A stretch of 60,000 nt of DNA, taken from positions 15,502,001 through 15,562,000 of the forward strand of contig OU612073.1 of the NCBI GenBank assembly GCA_914767715.1. The letters run 5' to 3'. The translations under genes were made by a program, and so were the position numbers. The DNA is from Membranipora membranacea. Its lineage: Eukaryota > Bryozoa > Gymnolaemata > Cheilostomatida > Membraniporidae. This document shows, piece by piece, positions 21,373 through 35,800 of the stretch (position 1 is the first letter of the stretch; the number at the start of each line of letters is the position of its first letter). The notes beneath the pieces were generated by a model. That model saw only the letters and a list, made by a program, of their open reading frames with translations. It searched no databases and was not told the DNA's origin.

Positions 21373-23576
21373 GTTGTCATATGTATTCAATCTGTAACTA
21401 CTCTTGGGAACAGACAGCTGTTAGCATCAGGATATCAAACTGATTAGCCATATTGTTGAGTTGAGCAGAGAAAGGGGAGACAAACTCAAAATATGTGTAG
21501 AGGTAATAATGATCATGGATGTGACATTGTCAATTGTTGTTTATTGTTGTTACGTTCTATGAAACCTTTGAAAATAGCCATGTATATATTGACAATTATT
21601 TGTGTAGTGTGACATTGTGACACACACACAATAATAGAATATAAAACTTTGTATTCAGGGCACGGCCTTATTGAACTGCATGGTTTGACAGGCTTGCATG
21701 TCATGTGTTGGACAATGGCCCTACTCTTTTTCCAAAGAGGCAGTGTTGGAGATTTATAAGCAATGTAGGTTGTGGAGACACACAGAAATTGTCCAAAAGA
21801 CAAGACTGGCATGAACAACTCACAAGGGACAAATCATAGACAACTCTCAGCAACAGGAATCAGACCTGAATCAAATGATCACATGTTCTCACCCTTCGTC
21901 GTCAGATCACTCTTGACTCTCTCCAGTCAACTGGTATTTACAACAAGTATTCTATCATCACTCACCTTAGCCGAAACGAGTACATGTACTAGTATTTGAA
22001 TTTTATGAGTTAATCCTCCAGGTTACCGGGACATATGATTGGAGTAGTTGGGATTCGTTTCAGCTTTATCCGTGTATTCATTTACCATCTATATATATAT
22101 ATATATATATATGCCCCAACTCCCTGATGATATAGAGAGTGTTTAATTATGAAAGCCAATTCTTTTATTTTGACAAAACAAGTTCTTAAAATTTTACAAA
22201 AAGATGGGACACTACTAACTGTCTCGTGATTAGGTATTATATAAATTATTAAATCTGCTGAGCTAAAATTTTGCAAATTGGACCAAGGAAAGATCACGTT
22301 TCCTTCAACTTCAACTTACCTATAATAGAATTCCTTTTGTTATCTGTTCACTTATAAGAAAACCTCTATAAATAAATAAATATTTCTGGTTGCTTCCATT
22401 CTACTGATGAATCGCCTCATCGATTGGTCAAGGGGCCACAACTCCCAATGCAGGCAAATTGATCATCTGTTTTATATGAAGCGCAACATATTTGCAACAG
22501 TGGCTTACTAAATAAATCTATACTAAAGCGGGAACATAGTTTTGTTCTACACAATAACGAGTTAAACTCTGGAATCCTACAATATTAGTTATCTTTCCTG
22601 AATGTTTTGGCATTAAATGAATGTTTCATCTTTATAACAAGACTTGCATTCACGGCATACAAGGAGAAAAAAATCATGACAACAAAAACTGGCTCGTACT
22701 CTGTTTTTTCCCAAAACATTCATGTCACTATGTCTCGTAGCGACATAGGGTGAACGATAGATAGGGGGCGCACAACATACGAAATTTCTTGATTTTATCA
22801 CAACAGGTTTTCAGAGGTTTCTTAGACTTAATTTCAACGCTTGCAATAAACTTTATTGTCGCATAGTTGAAGGACACAAAGGTAAAATCGTTATGTTTAC
22901 CAGTGTACTCTTCAATATCATTTATTTATTTCCCAGCATGCACACCTGTATGGCTGTGTTCCTGTGGAGGTGTATGGTGCAGGTGGTCAAAACTGACATA
23001 TTTATTGTTTCTAACGGTATAAAAAAATATTTCTCGTTACAAGTCCCCAGAGTTAAGGATCATCTACATAAACATTGGTGAGTGAATAAGTTTTGCCTCT
23101 TATTCAGTACAGAGCAAGACAAGAAAGCTGAGATTTGACAAAAATAAACCACGCTGAAGGTTAGCTGTTATTATGCAGTTAAAGTTGAGTCTTATCCTAA
23201 CCCTAAAATAGACTAACACCAAGTGAATGTAGCTTTTTCAAGTACTAATAATAAGTAACTAATATACTTGCAACCACCATTTATCTGGTATACCTTCACT
23301 GCATAGCAGAGGCTGCTGACACCATTATAAGAACATAAATAAATTTGTTCCTACCAAGCAAATGGCATCAACAAACTGACCAAGAATGACACAACATCGG
23401 CCCACAGTTTACATAGGAATCAAATGATAAACAGCAGAGAGAGAGAGAGACGTAATCTCAGAGCCTGCCTAACTTTTAATGTTCTGATTTAATATTGTGA
23501 TAATGTCATTTCATTATTTAATTAACATAAAGTTGATTGAACTTGCAAGTTTGTGAGGGGTCCAATGGAGGCGGCT
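21373..23576. other. Intergenic, nothing recognised
   Basis: No supported gene. Holds an (AT)n microsatellite at about 22089-22112 and a partial copy of the foldback family at about 22417-22475 (GGTCAAGGGGCC... TGCAGGCAAATTGATCA). Confidence 0.5.
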
Positions 23577-23750
23577 GATATTCTCGGCACCAAGTTGCTT
23601 TCCTTTAGCAGACAGGTAGGTGCATGCTCATTTGGTGCTCAACTGAGCCCAGTAGTCAGTTGTCTGCTGCACAAGTATAGCCCAGGGGGCCAGGACCGCC
23701 AACACTTGGGAGTTAGAGGGCAGGCGCCCTCACAACCCGAGCTACCTCCT
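23577..23750 (-). mobile_element. tRNA-derived SINE, copy 2
   Basis: Read on the minus strand it begins GGAGGTAGCTCGGG, with the same GCGCCTGCC, GACTACTGGGCTCAG, CACCTACCTG and AGCAACTTGGTGCC blocks as copy 1. It lies just beyond the stop codon of transporter copy B. Confidence 0.7.
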
Positions 23751-23802
23751 ACTATATCATACCATATCATATATATATTATATATACATATAATTATATA
23801 GC

Positions 23803-26800
23803 TTATAGATATTGAGAACTCTTTCTCGACACCGACTTCCTCTGGCTGTACTGACTTTTCCAGTTCCAATCTTGAGTTCTCCCTCGAGCAAACAGGGTGA
23901 AAACAATGGCACCAAAGCAGTAAATACCTGCCCAGACATAAAATACCCTCTGCCACTCTCTTTTTGTGCCCTGCAGAAGAGGAATATCACTGTATTACGA
24001 CACATATAACAGAAATGACATATGGATCAATCATCTTGCTTTTAGTGGGTTTATGCATCGACCAAATTAGATCCAGTTTGCCTGCATTTGGAATTGCTTC
24101 CCCTCCCCTCCAGTCGGCCTATAATATGAGTGAAAAGGTTGCAAACCTGAATGCGGGCCAACTGGATAAAGCTTGATCTATTTTATACATGGCTTTGTGA
24201 TCAAGTCAGTGTTCTTCATTCCTAATACTGTTAAAAAGAATTTACAGTTATACTCACAGTTACCTATTCAAACTACATCAACTTGGGGTTACTAACGAAA
24301 ATATTGCTTTATAGGTCTATTCAGGTCAACAATGCAGGGTTTTACCAACAGGAAAGCAAAGGAGAAATCATTGTCTTTTCTAAGATATAGATAGTAATAA
24401 TAATAATAGAAATAATAGCTTACTGGTACTCACATTAGGAGTCATAGCATTGACAAGAGAAGGGGAAATGATTCCGGGTAAAGTGGCCACCGTGTTACTG
24501 ATGCCCATAATCTCTCCTGCATATCTTGATTGAATAAGGAAAAAATGTGAGCTACAAAACACTGAAATAAATGTATTAATCTCAGCTTACAAAATTACAA
24601 AATAAAAGTGTGTTTAAATTGTTGGATTACAACCATGTCGCTTTTATCTGGGCGGAGGGTGAGAAAATATTTTGTAGTCGCACAAGGGCATAGATGTTTG
24701 ATTTTATATACCTGTTAGCGATGTCTTGCGGGTTGACATTGTATCCTGAGCGATTGAAGCCTGTGAAAGCCACAGCTATGGTTAGGAAGATAACTCCTAA
24801 ATAATTCTGTCCACAGGGTATGTGTCCAGTCCCGACGAGTAATGCCGCAGGTATCACAAGAGCTGTGGAAAGTAACAAGATAAAACGCATTTCTGATTAA
24901 TTCTTAAACACTGAACTTAAACTTCATAATTGATAACAGACGTCAGAAAAGAGCAATATGACAGCTCAACATCAAAAAAATTATTATTTTCTATGCCTGA
25001 GTTCAGAGTTACTCCCACCTGCTGGTCAGCTGAGGGAACCCTTATACCAACCATTTCATGCATGACAGGTTTGGGTAGCATGCTGTGTGAAACTTATTTT
25101 GTTTTATTTTATTTTATTTTATTTATTTTATTTTATTTTATTTTATTTTATTTTATTTTATTTTATTTTATTTTATTTTATTTTTTAATTTAATTTTATT
25201 CATTTATCTTGCTTATTCACTTTATTTATATCTATGATTTCTATGAATAAAAACTTACTTACCCATGATCATAGCAATCTTCCTGGAGCAGGTTGTTGTC
25301 AGGGAACCATTTTTTCTTAGTTTGTCTATACACTGTGATGCGGTATTCGCTACCACAAACGAGGCTATGTAAGGCAACGTTGAATACAGCCCATTCTATG
25401 AAACAAATATGACTATTAGACGGTTCTAACATCACAGAACCTTATTCAGACACAAAAGTATCAACACAGAAAGGCTGTACATCTAATCAACACACAGGCT
25501 CTGATGATAGGCCTGGCCTAAATCTAGTAGTTTCGCTTTATGACCCACATTGATTTATAAGAATAGATCACATGAATTGTTGATGGTAGTGGTTCATGGT
25601 TTATCTTGTGGAGGGCTCATTGACATCCCAGATGTGAGGACCTCAGTGAGTATCAGCGACCAATATTTTGTTGTGAAGCTCTACTTGAAACGCACATGGA
25701 CTAGTTTATTGCACTCATACATCATACATCATACTAAATTATATATGTAAATCTTATAACTTTGATAGAATTGCAGCTGACAATACCTAATACCTGACAA
25801 CAGAATCATCTAACTAAACCCATAAACCCATTACTACCCACCGATGTGATGTCAAACTTCAGAACTTCCATCATGAACGCTGGCAGCTTTGTCATGAGAG
25901 TGTAATTACCAAAGTTATTACAGAAATGAGCTACAATGATGGCCCACATTGCTGGAGATGACATTATTTCCTTCCATGGTACGTAATCATTCTGAAAAGG
26001 ATAAGGAGATACTGATAAGGTGAAACTAGGACATGGCAGCTTTTTGAATTAAATTAATAATTCAGTTATTTCAGACATAATATACATTTTTACCTGCCAT
26101 TACTTCTATCAAAAGCATATTGGTAAACATTTATATGTTTTTTTATGTTATTTAAATATAAAGCAATACTGACAAATCTGATGACATCAGAGGCTGTAGC
26201 TCTGAAAAACACAACTCAGTTGCATGTTTCAAGATTGCTAAAAGTTAGTCTTTGTAAGATGATCTAATCGATGAAACTTTACAATAACTTTTAGATACAG
26301 TCCAGTAGAGTTCTGCCATTGCTACTGTTGTTATTGTCGATAAATTTATTACCTTTCCTTCATGTTTTCCTTCCATAGACATCTCTATATATTTCTGTTC
26401 TCTATCACTGATCCATGGGTGCTCTGCTGGGGAGTCGAAAATCATGAAGGCCCATAAAAGACAGAACAGCAGACAAAGTCCACCTCCAACATAAAACATA
26501 CTTGGCCATCCTCCATCAAATGCTCGCCACTCGCAAAAGAAACCTCCAATGCCCAACATAAGTACATTACCTATCTGCAAAATAGTAGAAACTCAATTCG
26601 TAATGTCTCGGTTTTTTTAGTAGAGAAAGGTTCGACTTGGGATTGGTAGAGTGAAATTGAGATGCTCAATGATGCAAGTCGATTGGATAAGAAGAATATT
26701 ACCATTAATTTGTATACACATTATCGAGTTACAGACTACCCAAAGACCAAAGCATGTTATAGTCAGGCCGTTACTTATGATAAAGTTGTGTCAGATTTAC

Positions 26801-29800
26801 ATGGTAAAAAATTCAATGCTCTACTTGGCATTAATTATCGATAACGGCAAAAGTGACTTCCATAACGGAAGGTAACTCTCATTCTCTGCATTATGATGTC
26901 ACAGTCACCAGGAAGTGCTTGTTTCTTGTATTGCATATCCGGGTGACTGTGACATCATAATGCGAGATTGACTAGGTTTAGTACATACCAAGGAGCCAGA
27001 TAGGCAGAAGACTGTGAGTTTACTTCTCTCAAAGGGAGGAGCCCACCGCCCCAGTATATTATGTATAGCAGGGAACATGACTCCAGTGGAAAGACCTGCT
27101 ATAACTCTTAACATAATAACAAGTCCTGCTGACAGTGCATGGTTCTTTCCATCATATCTGAATTAGTAAGAGTATAATAATGAATTGTTTTTACAGCAAT
27201 GGTTTGAGAGCGTTTGGGTCTATGTCAATGTAGGAAAGAACTGTATCATTTTTTATGGCAAGCTCTTGGTGACAAGATCATTGTAACTCATCTGATATGG
27301 TGCCACTTGGCATAATATTGACTGCACTTCAAGTGGCTTCATAGCGGGGAATTTGGAGGATGTAAGGATCAAAATGTTTCCTGCTTCTGCTGTCAAAATT
27401 TGACATGTATAAATTGTCTTTTGAATTCTTATACATTGCTTAAATTCTCTCGCCGGGGGTTTGGGGTTTGGTTGATATATCATATCCTGTCATAGCAGGA
27501 CATGACACCACACACATGACAGCTGAGACAGATAATCAAGTAGAGAGACTTGATTATCTCTACCTACCTTGTCATACGGAATGAAGAACCTTTTGCCATC
27601 AAAGGTAAACGTTTTGGCAGGTCAATGCGGAGCTTATATATTATATTATGCAATCTTGTTCAAAGTTCCTTATTGTGATAAATTAGTGCCACAAAATTGC
27701 CATAAACCCCCTTGCAATACATTCTTTGCTGTCTTGAAAAAGACAGCTTAGCAAGGATGGCTAATACCACATTCTCAGTCAGAAAAGCAGGGGTGCATCC
27801 CATGCTCCCGCCACAAAAGTTCCAGAGTCTGCTTATTTAAGTTTTTTTTTGGGATCATGTGCAAGGGGTTCTACTCCTAGGTAACCTCTCACTTCTTTCC
27901 TCTCTGAGATCAAATGTATGCTGACTTGTACTGTGTGTTATCACACAGCACATTTCTTACTTTTATAAATTGTGAGAAAAATATTTATGGAATCAAATTG
28001 CCCATAAAGATATTCCTAGTTGTTTGTTCTGAGTGGAAGAAAAAGTGTCCCAAAATCTGATTACCTGGAAGTGTACCGAAAGAGAAAGCAATATTTAGTC
28101 AGGCAGCAGGTGATGCTTTCTCAATGATGATGTAACTGTTGGGTATGTACTGTACAAGCCAAATATACTGCCATTTTCTACTGAGTTCTTTCCACATAAA
28201 TGAAAAATAAATATGTTTTCATTGTCAGGAGACATCATACAATAGTAGAAAACTTTAATTAATCAACCTTCCATAAGAAAATCAGCACTTATATTTCTCT
28301 GAAAATGATTGAAGTGGCAGTTTACTGAGCTTTTACAGTACTTACCCAACATTTAAAGCATAGAAAACCAGGGGGGGACAAGATCAAACCAAAAATTTAT
28401 TCTTCCACTAGAAGTGAATTGAATATTTTCTTAGTAAAAACTATTGCACAACTACCGCAGAACTAGCTGCCTTGCTATTTATTGCTTTGGCCTTTAAGAG
28501 TAAAGTTATTCCATGGACAGCCCCTGTTTCCCTTATCTAAACCAAATTATGCAAATGATGACCCCCATGTCATGGATAAACAAAAAATTATCGTTGTGAA
28601 GTGTAATCCTGGCCCAAATGTGTGTACTTGTTTACAATATCGCAATTTATAAATAGTATTAATTTAAAGATACTATGAAACTAAAATTACATCAACAGGA
28701 TGTACAGTAATTGTGACATCCTGTCATATGACTGAATGTAGTAGATTTTTTTAGGATGATCCTATTGTCGCGGTGAACTATGAATTTCACATTTCACTGA
28801 AATAGTCAATGACCGCTTCGAAAAGATCATCAAAAGAAGATTCGATGATGGGGTGTCATTTTATTGAATAATTGGGGCCGGGCCAGAAAAGACTGCTTTT
28901 ATCAAAATAGATGGCCTCAAAACACTAAAGCGTATCTTTAGCTATTATTTTCATAGTGTCATGCACGTCAGGCATAGACTTAATAAGAATTGTAATAATA
29001 TCAAGTCTATGACGTCAGGCCAAAACGTTTGTGATTTTTACGAATTGGTGATATAATGCTAATTCTTTTTGTTGATGATTTGTGACAGATCATAGGCTTT
29101 TTTATAGTTTCTATTTCTTTGGAGCTCTACTCAAAAATTGAAGCTGGTTAATAACTCTCACCATATAACATGTAGGGGTGTTCACTTTTGATGTGTGTGT
29201 GTGTCATAAGACAATTACTGCAAATAAAATTGTTAAAATCTTGCCCAATTGACTGTAATCTTTAGTGAATCATTGATTGATATTTCACTAGTCCTGCTGC
29301 GATGAAGTACTAACTGATAATGGATCTGTGCCTGTATTGTATATTTGTGATAAATTGGGGGACGTTCATTTGATCGGCCTTTTTGAGCCATTTATAATTG
29401 AATTTTTGTTAGATCTTTTGTCAATATATGTGAAACAATCTTCAGAATTTAGAAGTGGTCCTCACACCATTTGTCAGTCAGTACATTGTCGTGCTGGGTC
29501 AGTTATTTCTCATTTTTCCATCAATTTCAGTGTCAATATTTACATGTAAACAAATTGATGGTTGTATCTTTCAATTCACCTCTCACCTTGCAGCGAACGG
29601 AATGGCTATCGTCACAGATCCAAAAATGAGAAATCCGATAAGCATGACTCTTTTACCTCCGAATCTACCGGCCAGCCATCCACCAGGTACTTGAGTTATG
29701 ATATATCCATAGAAGAAGGAGCCAAGCACCCAGCCTTGTGTTGTCTTATCCCACTCAATGTCTCCGCTGCTAACCTGCATATACCAGAAATTATACAGTG

Positions 29801-32800
29801 TACACAACAAGTCTCAATCTAGAACGTATTGATTTGACATCAGTAAGCTATTGGTTGACAGATCATGGTTCCAACTCGCATCATAACTTTTTCCTATAGA
29901 GTGGGTAATTTTGTGCAAATGACCTTATGCATTTTGAGTAGAGTTGAACAATTGCTCAAGTTTTTCCAGGCAAGCTGAAGTAAGTAAACTATTATCAGTT
30001 AAGTTTCAAATTATATACCCATCCGCCACATAATAGAATATTTTTTGATGACTTGACACGTCTTCTTTAATTTTTTTATGCCATACCGTGGCGACAATTT
30101 GCCAAAAATTGTTAGTACCGCGTTTACCCATAACACCCCGTCATCCATTTTTATTATCACATGGTAAATCGGAATACTTTTTATTGGGCATGAAATAAAA
30201 AGTAATGAAAATGAAAAGTTATGACATAGCAACTTTCACATACTATATATTGGTTTATGTCTCAGAATTATAATTGTAACACAAGACAATAATTTGATCA
30301 TATTGCCATTTGTAATCTCTTTCGAATCATATTTGTCAAAATTATCGGCAAGAGCAGTGAGAGAATGATGTTTTAAGTAAAAGAGTAGTGCCTGCATAAC
30401 AACCTTAAATAAGTCAAACAACCACTAGGATGAAAGACTTCTACAGTAAAACAGGAGGGGGAGCCTTAAAGCCTCAAAGCCTCTAGTCTCCTGATTGTCG
30501 TACATATTTCTTTTTAAAGGGCAACCAAGGTTTCAAACAACTTCTCATTGATGGCCATTGATTAATAGCCGATTGCACCTTCTGCATGGGGAAAAAGACA
30601 AAATATAGTTCGGATGAATATTCAGCCAGAATTCTTGTGAAACATTTCTTCCATCAGGTACTCAAACTCAGCTAAAATAGAATACCACATAGCAGTTTCC
30701 TGATCCTGTCATTATTTAGCCTGTGCTCTATAATTATTACAGCAAAGTCTTGGAACCTCCCCTAAACTGAAGTGTTACCCAGCTTAGAGTCAGCAACTAC
30801 TTTGAGTTTTGCATCGCGTAATGCACAAAGCTGATGCTGCCCAGCACATTATTTGCTACCCATTAATGCATTGCTGCGAAGCCTTGGTTGCCCTTTAAAA
30901 TGAACTTCTGCTTATTAAATAATATAGGCCAGAAGCAACCTAGCTGTAACTGCTCTATAAAATAATGGCACGGACAATTTTTGATGGCAGGAAACTGATC
31001 GCATATTATACTTCATTAATGTTTCTTCTGTAAAATTCACTGGGTGTACCCAGTTGTAGTGGTCATATTTAGAAATTAAAAGGTGTTTTGGTTGTTGCAT
31101 AATATGTGTGGGGACATAACTCCTAGTCTGTGTAATCTTACTAATCTAATCTTGAGGGAATTCTAGGTTGAAACTGCATTGTGGGGATTTTGTTGACTTG
31201 CCAATTTATTTACCAAGTAATCTAGATCAGGAAAAATTAAAAATTTTCAATAAGTATAATGTCAGATCTTTATGAGGTTAGTATGATACTGTCTTGCGGC
31301 AGCATATCCGCAATATTTCTCAAAATTGTATATAATGAGTGAAATAATAAGGTGTTTCTAGGGTGGAACAACGTGGTGAGTCCAAAATTAAGGTTGTATG
31401 CAGTTGTAGCGATTTTATCAGCGGCAGCATATCCTCATTTCTTCTAAAAATTGCTTTTAATGAGTGAAATATTAAGAGTTTAAATAAAAGGTGTTTCAAG
31501 GGTATAACAACGTGCTGAATATAAAGAAATAGGGTGTAACCTAGAACAAGTTTTATCCAATTGCCTGCATGCCTATTGCTCCCAATCCACTGGTCACGCC
31601 GCGGCGTGACCAGTGGATCGGGAGCCACAGCTTGAAATGCAGGCAAATGGACCAAACTTGGTCTAGTGTACCCAGTCGTAGCAATCATGTCAGCAGAAGA
31701 TCGGCAGAGCGGCAGCATACCACAATTTTTCTCAAAATCACTAATAATAAGTGAAATGTTACGAGTTTAAAACAAGGGTATATCTAGGGTAGAACAACGT
31801 GCTGTATCCAAAACTGAGAGTGAACCCGGCTGTAGCAATCATGTCAGCGGCAGCGCGGCAGCATACCTGCAATTTTCTTCAGAATCGGTTAGGTAAGTGA
31901 AATGTCAAGTGATTGATATGGTCAGCAGGAAACACAACTATAATATGTATGATTTTAACAAGATATTATATCACATCATTTTCAAAGGCGGTCAGCGACA
32001 GCACTACATCTCAACGAGAACAAGACTAAAAGCAGCCTAGACATAAGACTGCTCAAAACATGATAGCATGAGACAATTTCGATGTAGGAAAAAAGTGTGT
32101 ACCCAGTTGAAGAGGTCAGCCGCAGCACTACTGCATATCCAAAATATTCACACTATCGATATGTTATTAGTGGGAAGTCAAGAGTTTGATGCAGTTGGCA
32201 CAAGTCAAGACTATAGTACTGGGTTCTACATTGTATATGTTTTATCATTGCATGAGATGGTTGATGGGAGACAGCGCTACCGCATATCCCCATATCATGT
32301 CATTAGCATGTTAGGAAAGTGTGCGAAGCTGGCATATCTAAGTTTTTCAGACTCTGACAGTTTGGTTTCTTTCTGAAAAGTGAGGCACTCATTGAACTCT
32401 TTGCTCATGTGTTATGCAAAAGATATCCCGCCAAAAAATGACATAAGAGGCAATGGAAACGTCAAAAATGCTGTTTGTAATTGCCCCAAGACAGTGGTCT
32501 TAAGACCATACAATATCGTACTAGCATCAAGTATCCTGCCATCAAGTATTTATAATCTTTGATACTAGTCCCATAAGAAGTTTGACATAATTCAATTGAA
32601 ATTTTTCAATTTGAGCTGGTCTGATACGAGCAGCCTTCTCTCCAAGTTTACTTGGTGAATTAATTGCAATGTCAACAAAATCCCACAATGCAATTTCAAC
32701 CTGGAATTCCCTGATGATTAGATTACTTAGATTAACAAAATAGGAGTTATTTCCCCACACATATAAAGCCAAAACAAAACACCTTTTAATTTCTAAATAT

Positions 32801-35800
32801 GACCACTACAACTGGATACACCTTGTGAATTTTACAGAACATACACCAATGAAGTACAAAACGTGATCAGTATCCTGCCATCAAATATTGTCCGTGCCAT
32901 AACAACTTATGCTATAGCTGCTTCTGGCCTAATAGTAGGTGCACAAAGTTCAAGAGCAGCGGTAAAGGGGCTTGGTAGATGCTATTCAAAAGTTATCGGC
33001 AGGGAATTATTTAGCTATCAAAATTCTTTTCTATTTTTATGGTCTTCTGAATACAATTATCTCAATAATAATGCCCTATCAAACAACACTTAGTAGTATA
33101 ATCATATCATCTGAGGTTGTCCAGAGGCCACAACCTGTCAGAAAAGGGGCATGGCGGAACACTTTTTGAGAAAATAATATTACAGCCATAGATTTGATAA
33201 TAATTCTAGCGGGACACCATCAGGGCTGCCAATTTTTCATAAAAAAGAGTAGATTTTGTTGGGGATATAGATGGCTCGGTGGATATGAAGGCCTGTAGGC
33301 CAATGGCATGAAAGAGAGGGTGCAGAGGGGACGCCAGAGAGTATTTTGCATGACCTGAAGCCATATACTGATGAACAAAAACTTATAACACTGTGATAAT
33401 TATGAAAAATAGGCAAGGCCACAAATTCAAACTTTAAAAATCGTAGATTACCATTACATTTGAAAAAAAATCAGAAGAGCAGAAAGTAGAGTTGGAAAAT
33501 AGTAGATGTACTCTCAAAGGAGTAGAATGGACAGCCCTGGACACCAGGTACAGCTAAGGTGAAGCATTTTATTCTGGGTGACACTACAAAACTGGATTGT
33601 GTAGTAGCAATCATTGATCTGCAGTTCATAGCACAGAATCAATTTTTGTTCAGATTTCGTTTTAAAATTGCTTTACATTTAGTGTGTTTTGTTATTAATT
33701 TGCTGTTGTTTTTTCTTCAAAAGTTGTTAAAGGTAAAAAAAAAAATCAAACTGTTCACAAAAACTGCTAAATCTATTGTAACTTTCAAACTTAACAACTG
33801 CTGCCACTCTGGAAAATGTAAGCTCATTGAATGTTGTACAGCTTGGAGATGACTAGTGGAGGCTTTTATCTCAGCTTTCTCACCTGAACTGATCACAGAT
33901 TAAGGATTTATATCCTTACTCTGTGAACTGGTTATGTTACCTCAGAGCTATATAGAATTCAAAAAGCTCACATTTTTCTTAGTGGCAGCATTAGTTTATA
34001 ATCCGAACGAAATTGGTGGAGATAACCATAGACAAAACACACAACACTAGACTGGACACTGTGTAGTAAATATCATATCAAAAGGTGTCCTCATTAAATA
34101 CTGTGACGCAACGACATCTCACTGTGGTAGAAAAAGCAGTGATGCATGTGTTTTTCGGAGTAATCTCCCTTTGATGCAGATAATTTTTTAGATTTTATAG
34201 AATTAGATACAGAACAGCAGCAGCAATTTTCTGCAGCACAGGTCACAGCTTTATCTATATTCATACCAAATAATTTTTTTAAGGCATTATGTCAAACAAT
34301 TCTTCAAATCATTGTATATAATGGATAACCTTGGATATTCCTAAAAAAAACGTTGCTTTGTTTGATTCCAAGTGCAAATAGCTATATATGTTGTCTTAGC
34401 ATCGCCTTCGAGATGAGACAGTGTAGCGTGCAGGTAAATTTTCAAAATGGTCAGTACCATGATTTAGGCTCCAATGGGTAGGCTACTAAATATCAGCATT
34501 ATTTTTACAATCACTGTTTAACTCATATTTCTATGTATTTTTGCTCAATCAAAATAAGTGGTGAGTAAAACAGAATATAGACAAATGTGTCAGATATGCG
34601 TTTTTAGCCTTTCCTAGTGGCTAGAAACGCTCTCAGAGCATCAGCGGCCGGGTTCTATCTCGGACCCTGTTGGGGGATCACAATGCCCTCAAACCCCCAT
34701 GTGGATCGCTCGGGTATTTCGCACCCTCGGAGCATTGCGATGACAAGCAGTATCGCTGTAAACTGAAATCTCCCACTTTTGAATTTAGATTACTTGGCAA
34801 GTATGATATGCTGTTGAACTAATATTTCTATGTCATTTTTGCTTAATCGAAATATGTGATGAGTTTGACAGAATATAGACAAAGCTGTGACCTGTGCTGC
34901 AGATGATTGCTGCTGCTATTCTATATCTAATTCTATAAAATCTATAAAATTATCTGCATCAAAGGGAGATTACTCCGGAAAAACACATGCATCATTGCTT
35001 TTTCTACCACAGTGAGATGTCGTTGCGTCGCAGTCATAAACATATGAATACTCTAGACTGGAAACTACTGGCTTAGAGCGTCTTCTCTAATTCAGTGACA
35101 CAACGTCACTGCGCAATTCACCTTTTCACTGTAGCGCAAAGGCCAGAATAGGAGTTATGTCCCCATACATGTAATGTAAGAATAAAAGAACCTGTTATCT
35201 CTAAATATGACCACTAAAACTTGGTACACCCAATGAATTTTATAGAACATATAGTAATAAAGTATAAAATGTGATCAGTATATCGTGCAATCAATTATTG
35301 TCCGTGCAATAACAACTTTCATTATAGCTGCTTCTGTTCTGGCCTGAACAATTTGTATAAAAAACGGTGTATCGACTATTGTAAATAGTAGGTTTTGCTC
35401 AGCATTTTCACTTAATTAACTGCATCTGATCTTTCCAACTGTCGGATATGTAACCGTAAGATGGATAATACTGATGGTCCTTGAGTATGGTTTAATTTCA
35501 AATGTATTTTGTCAACTAAAGGCTTAAAATCTGAGCTCAGAACACTGAGTCTTTGCTCTTCATATTGATTCAGTGATTTTGCATGATAACTTTGTTAAAG
35601 ATTGGCTACTTCTGGATCAATCTTACTGAAATTTTAAACTAGCATAAGCTAGGAATTTTGGTCTTAGATTGACATGGTATTCCTACACATCCCTCCCTGA
35701 TACACATGTATCAATCGGTGTATAATCTCACATATGACGTGGATGTCTAGTGTTTCCCCAACATATTTTGGTGGGTATTCCTCTTGAGACTTTATTTTTG

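Noticed and set aside
23812-24009. Plus-strand frames over transporter exons (also at 6248, 9424, 13160, 44015)
   Set aside because: Shadows of the minus-strand SLC17 exons; the minus frame has splice sites and family motifs.
29328-29549. Plus-strand frame in intron 3 of copy B with an acceptor-like start
   Set aside because: Antisense inside an intron, no partner exon found and overlapping frames equally open.
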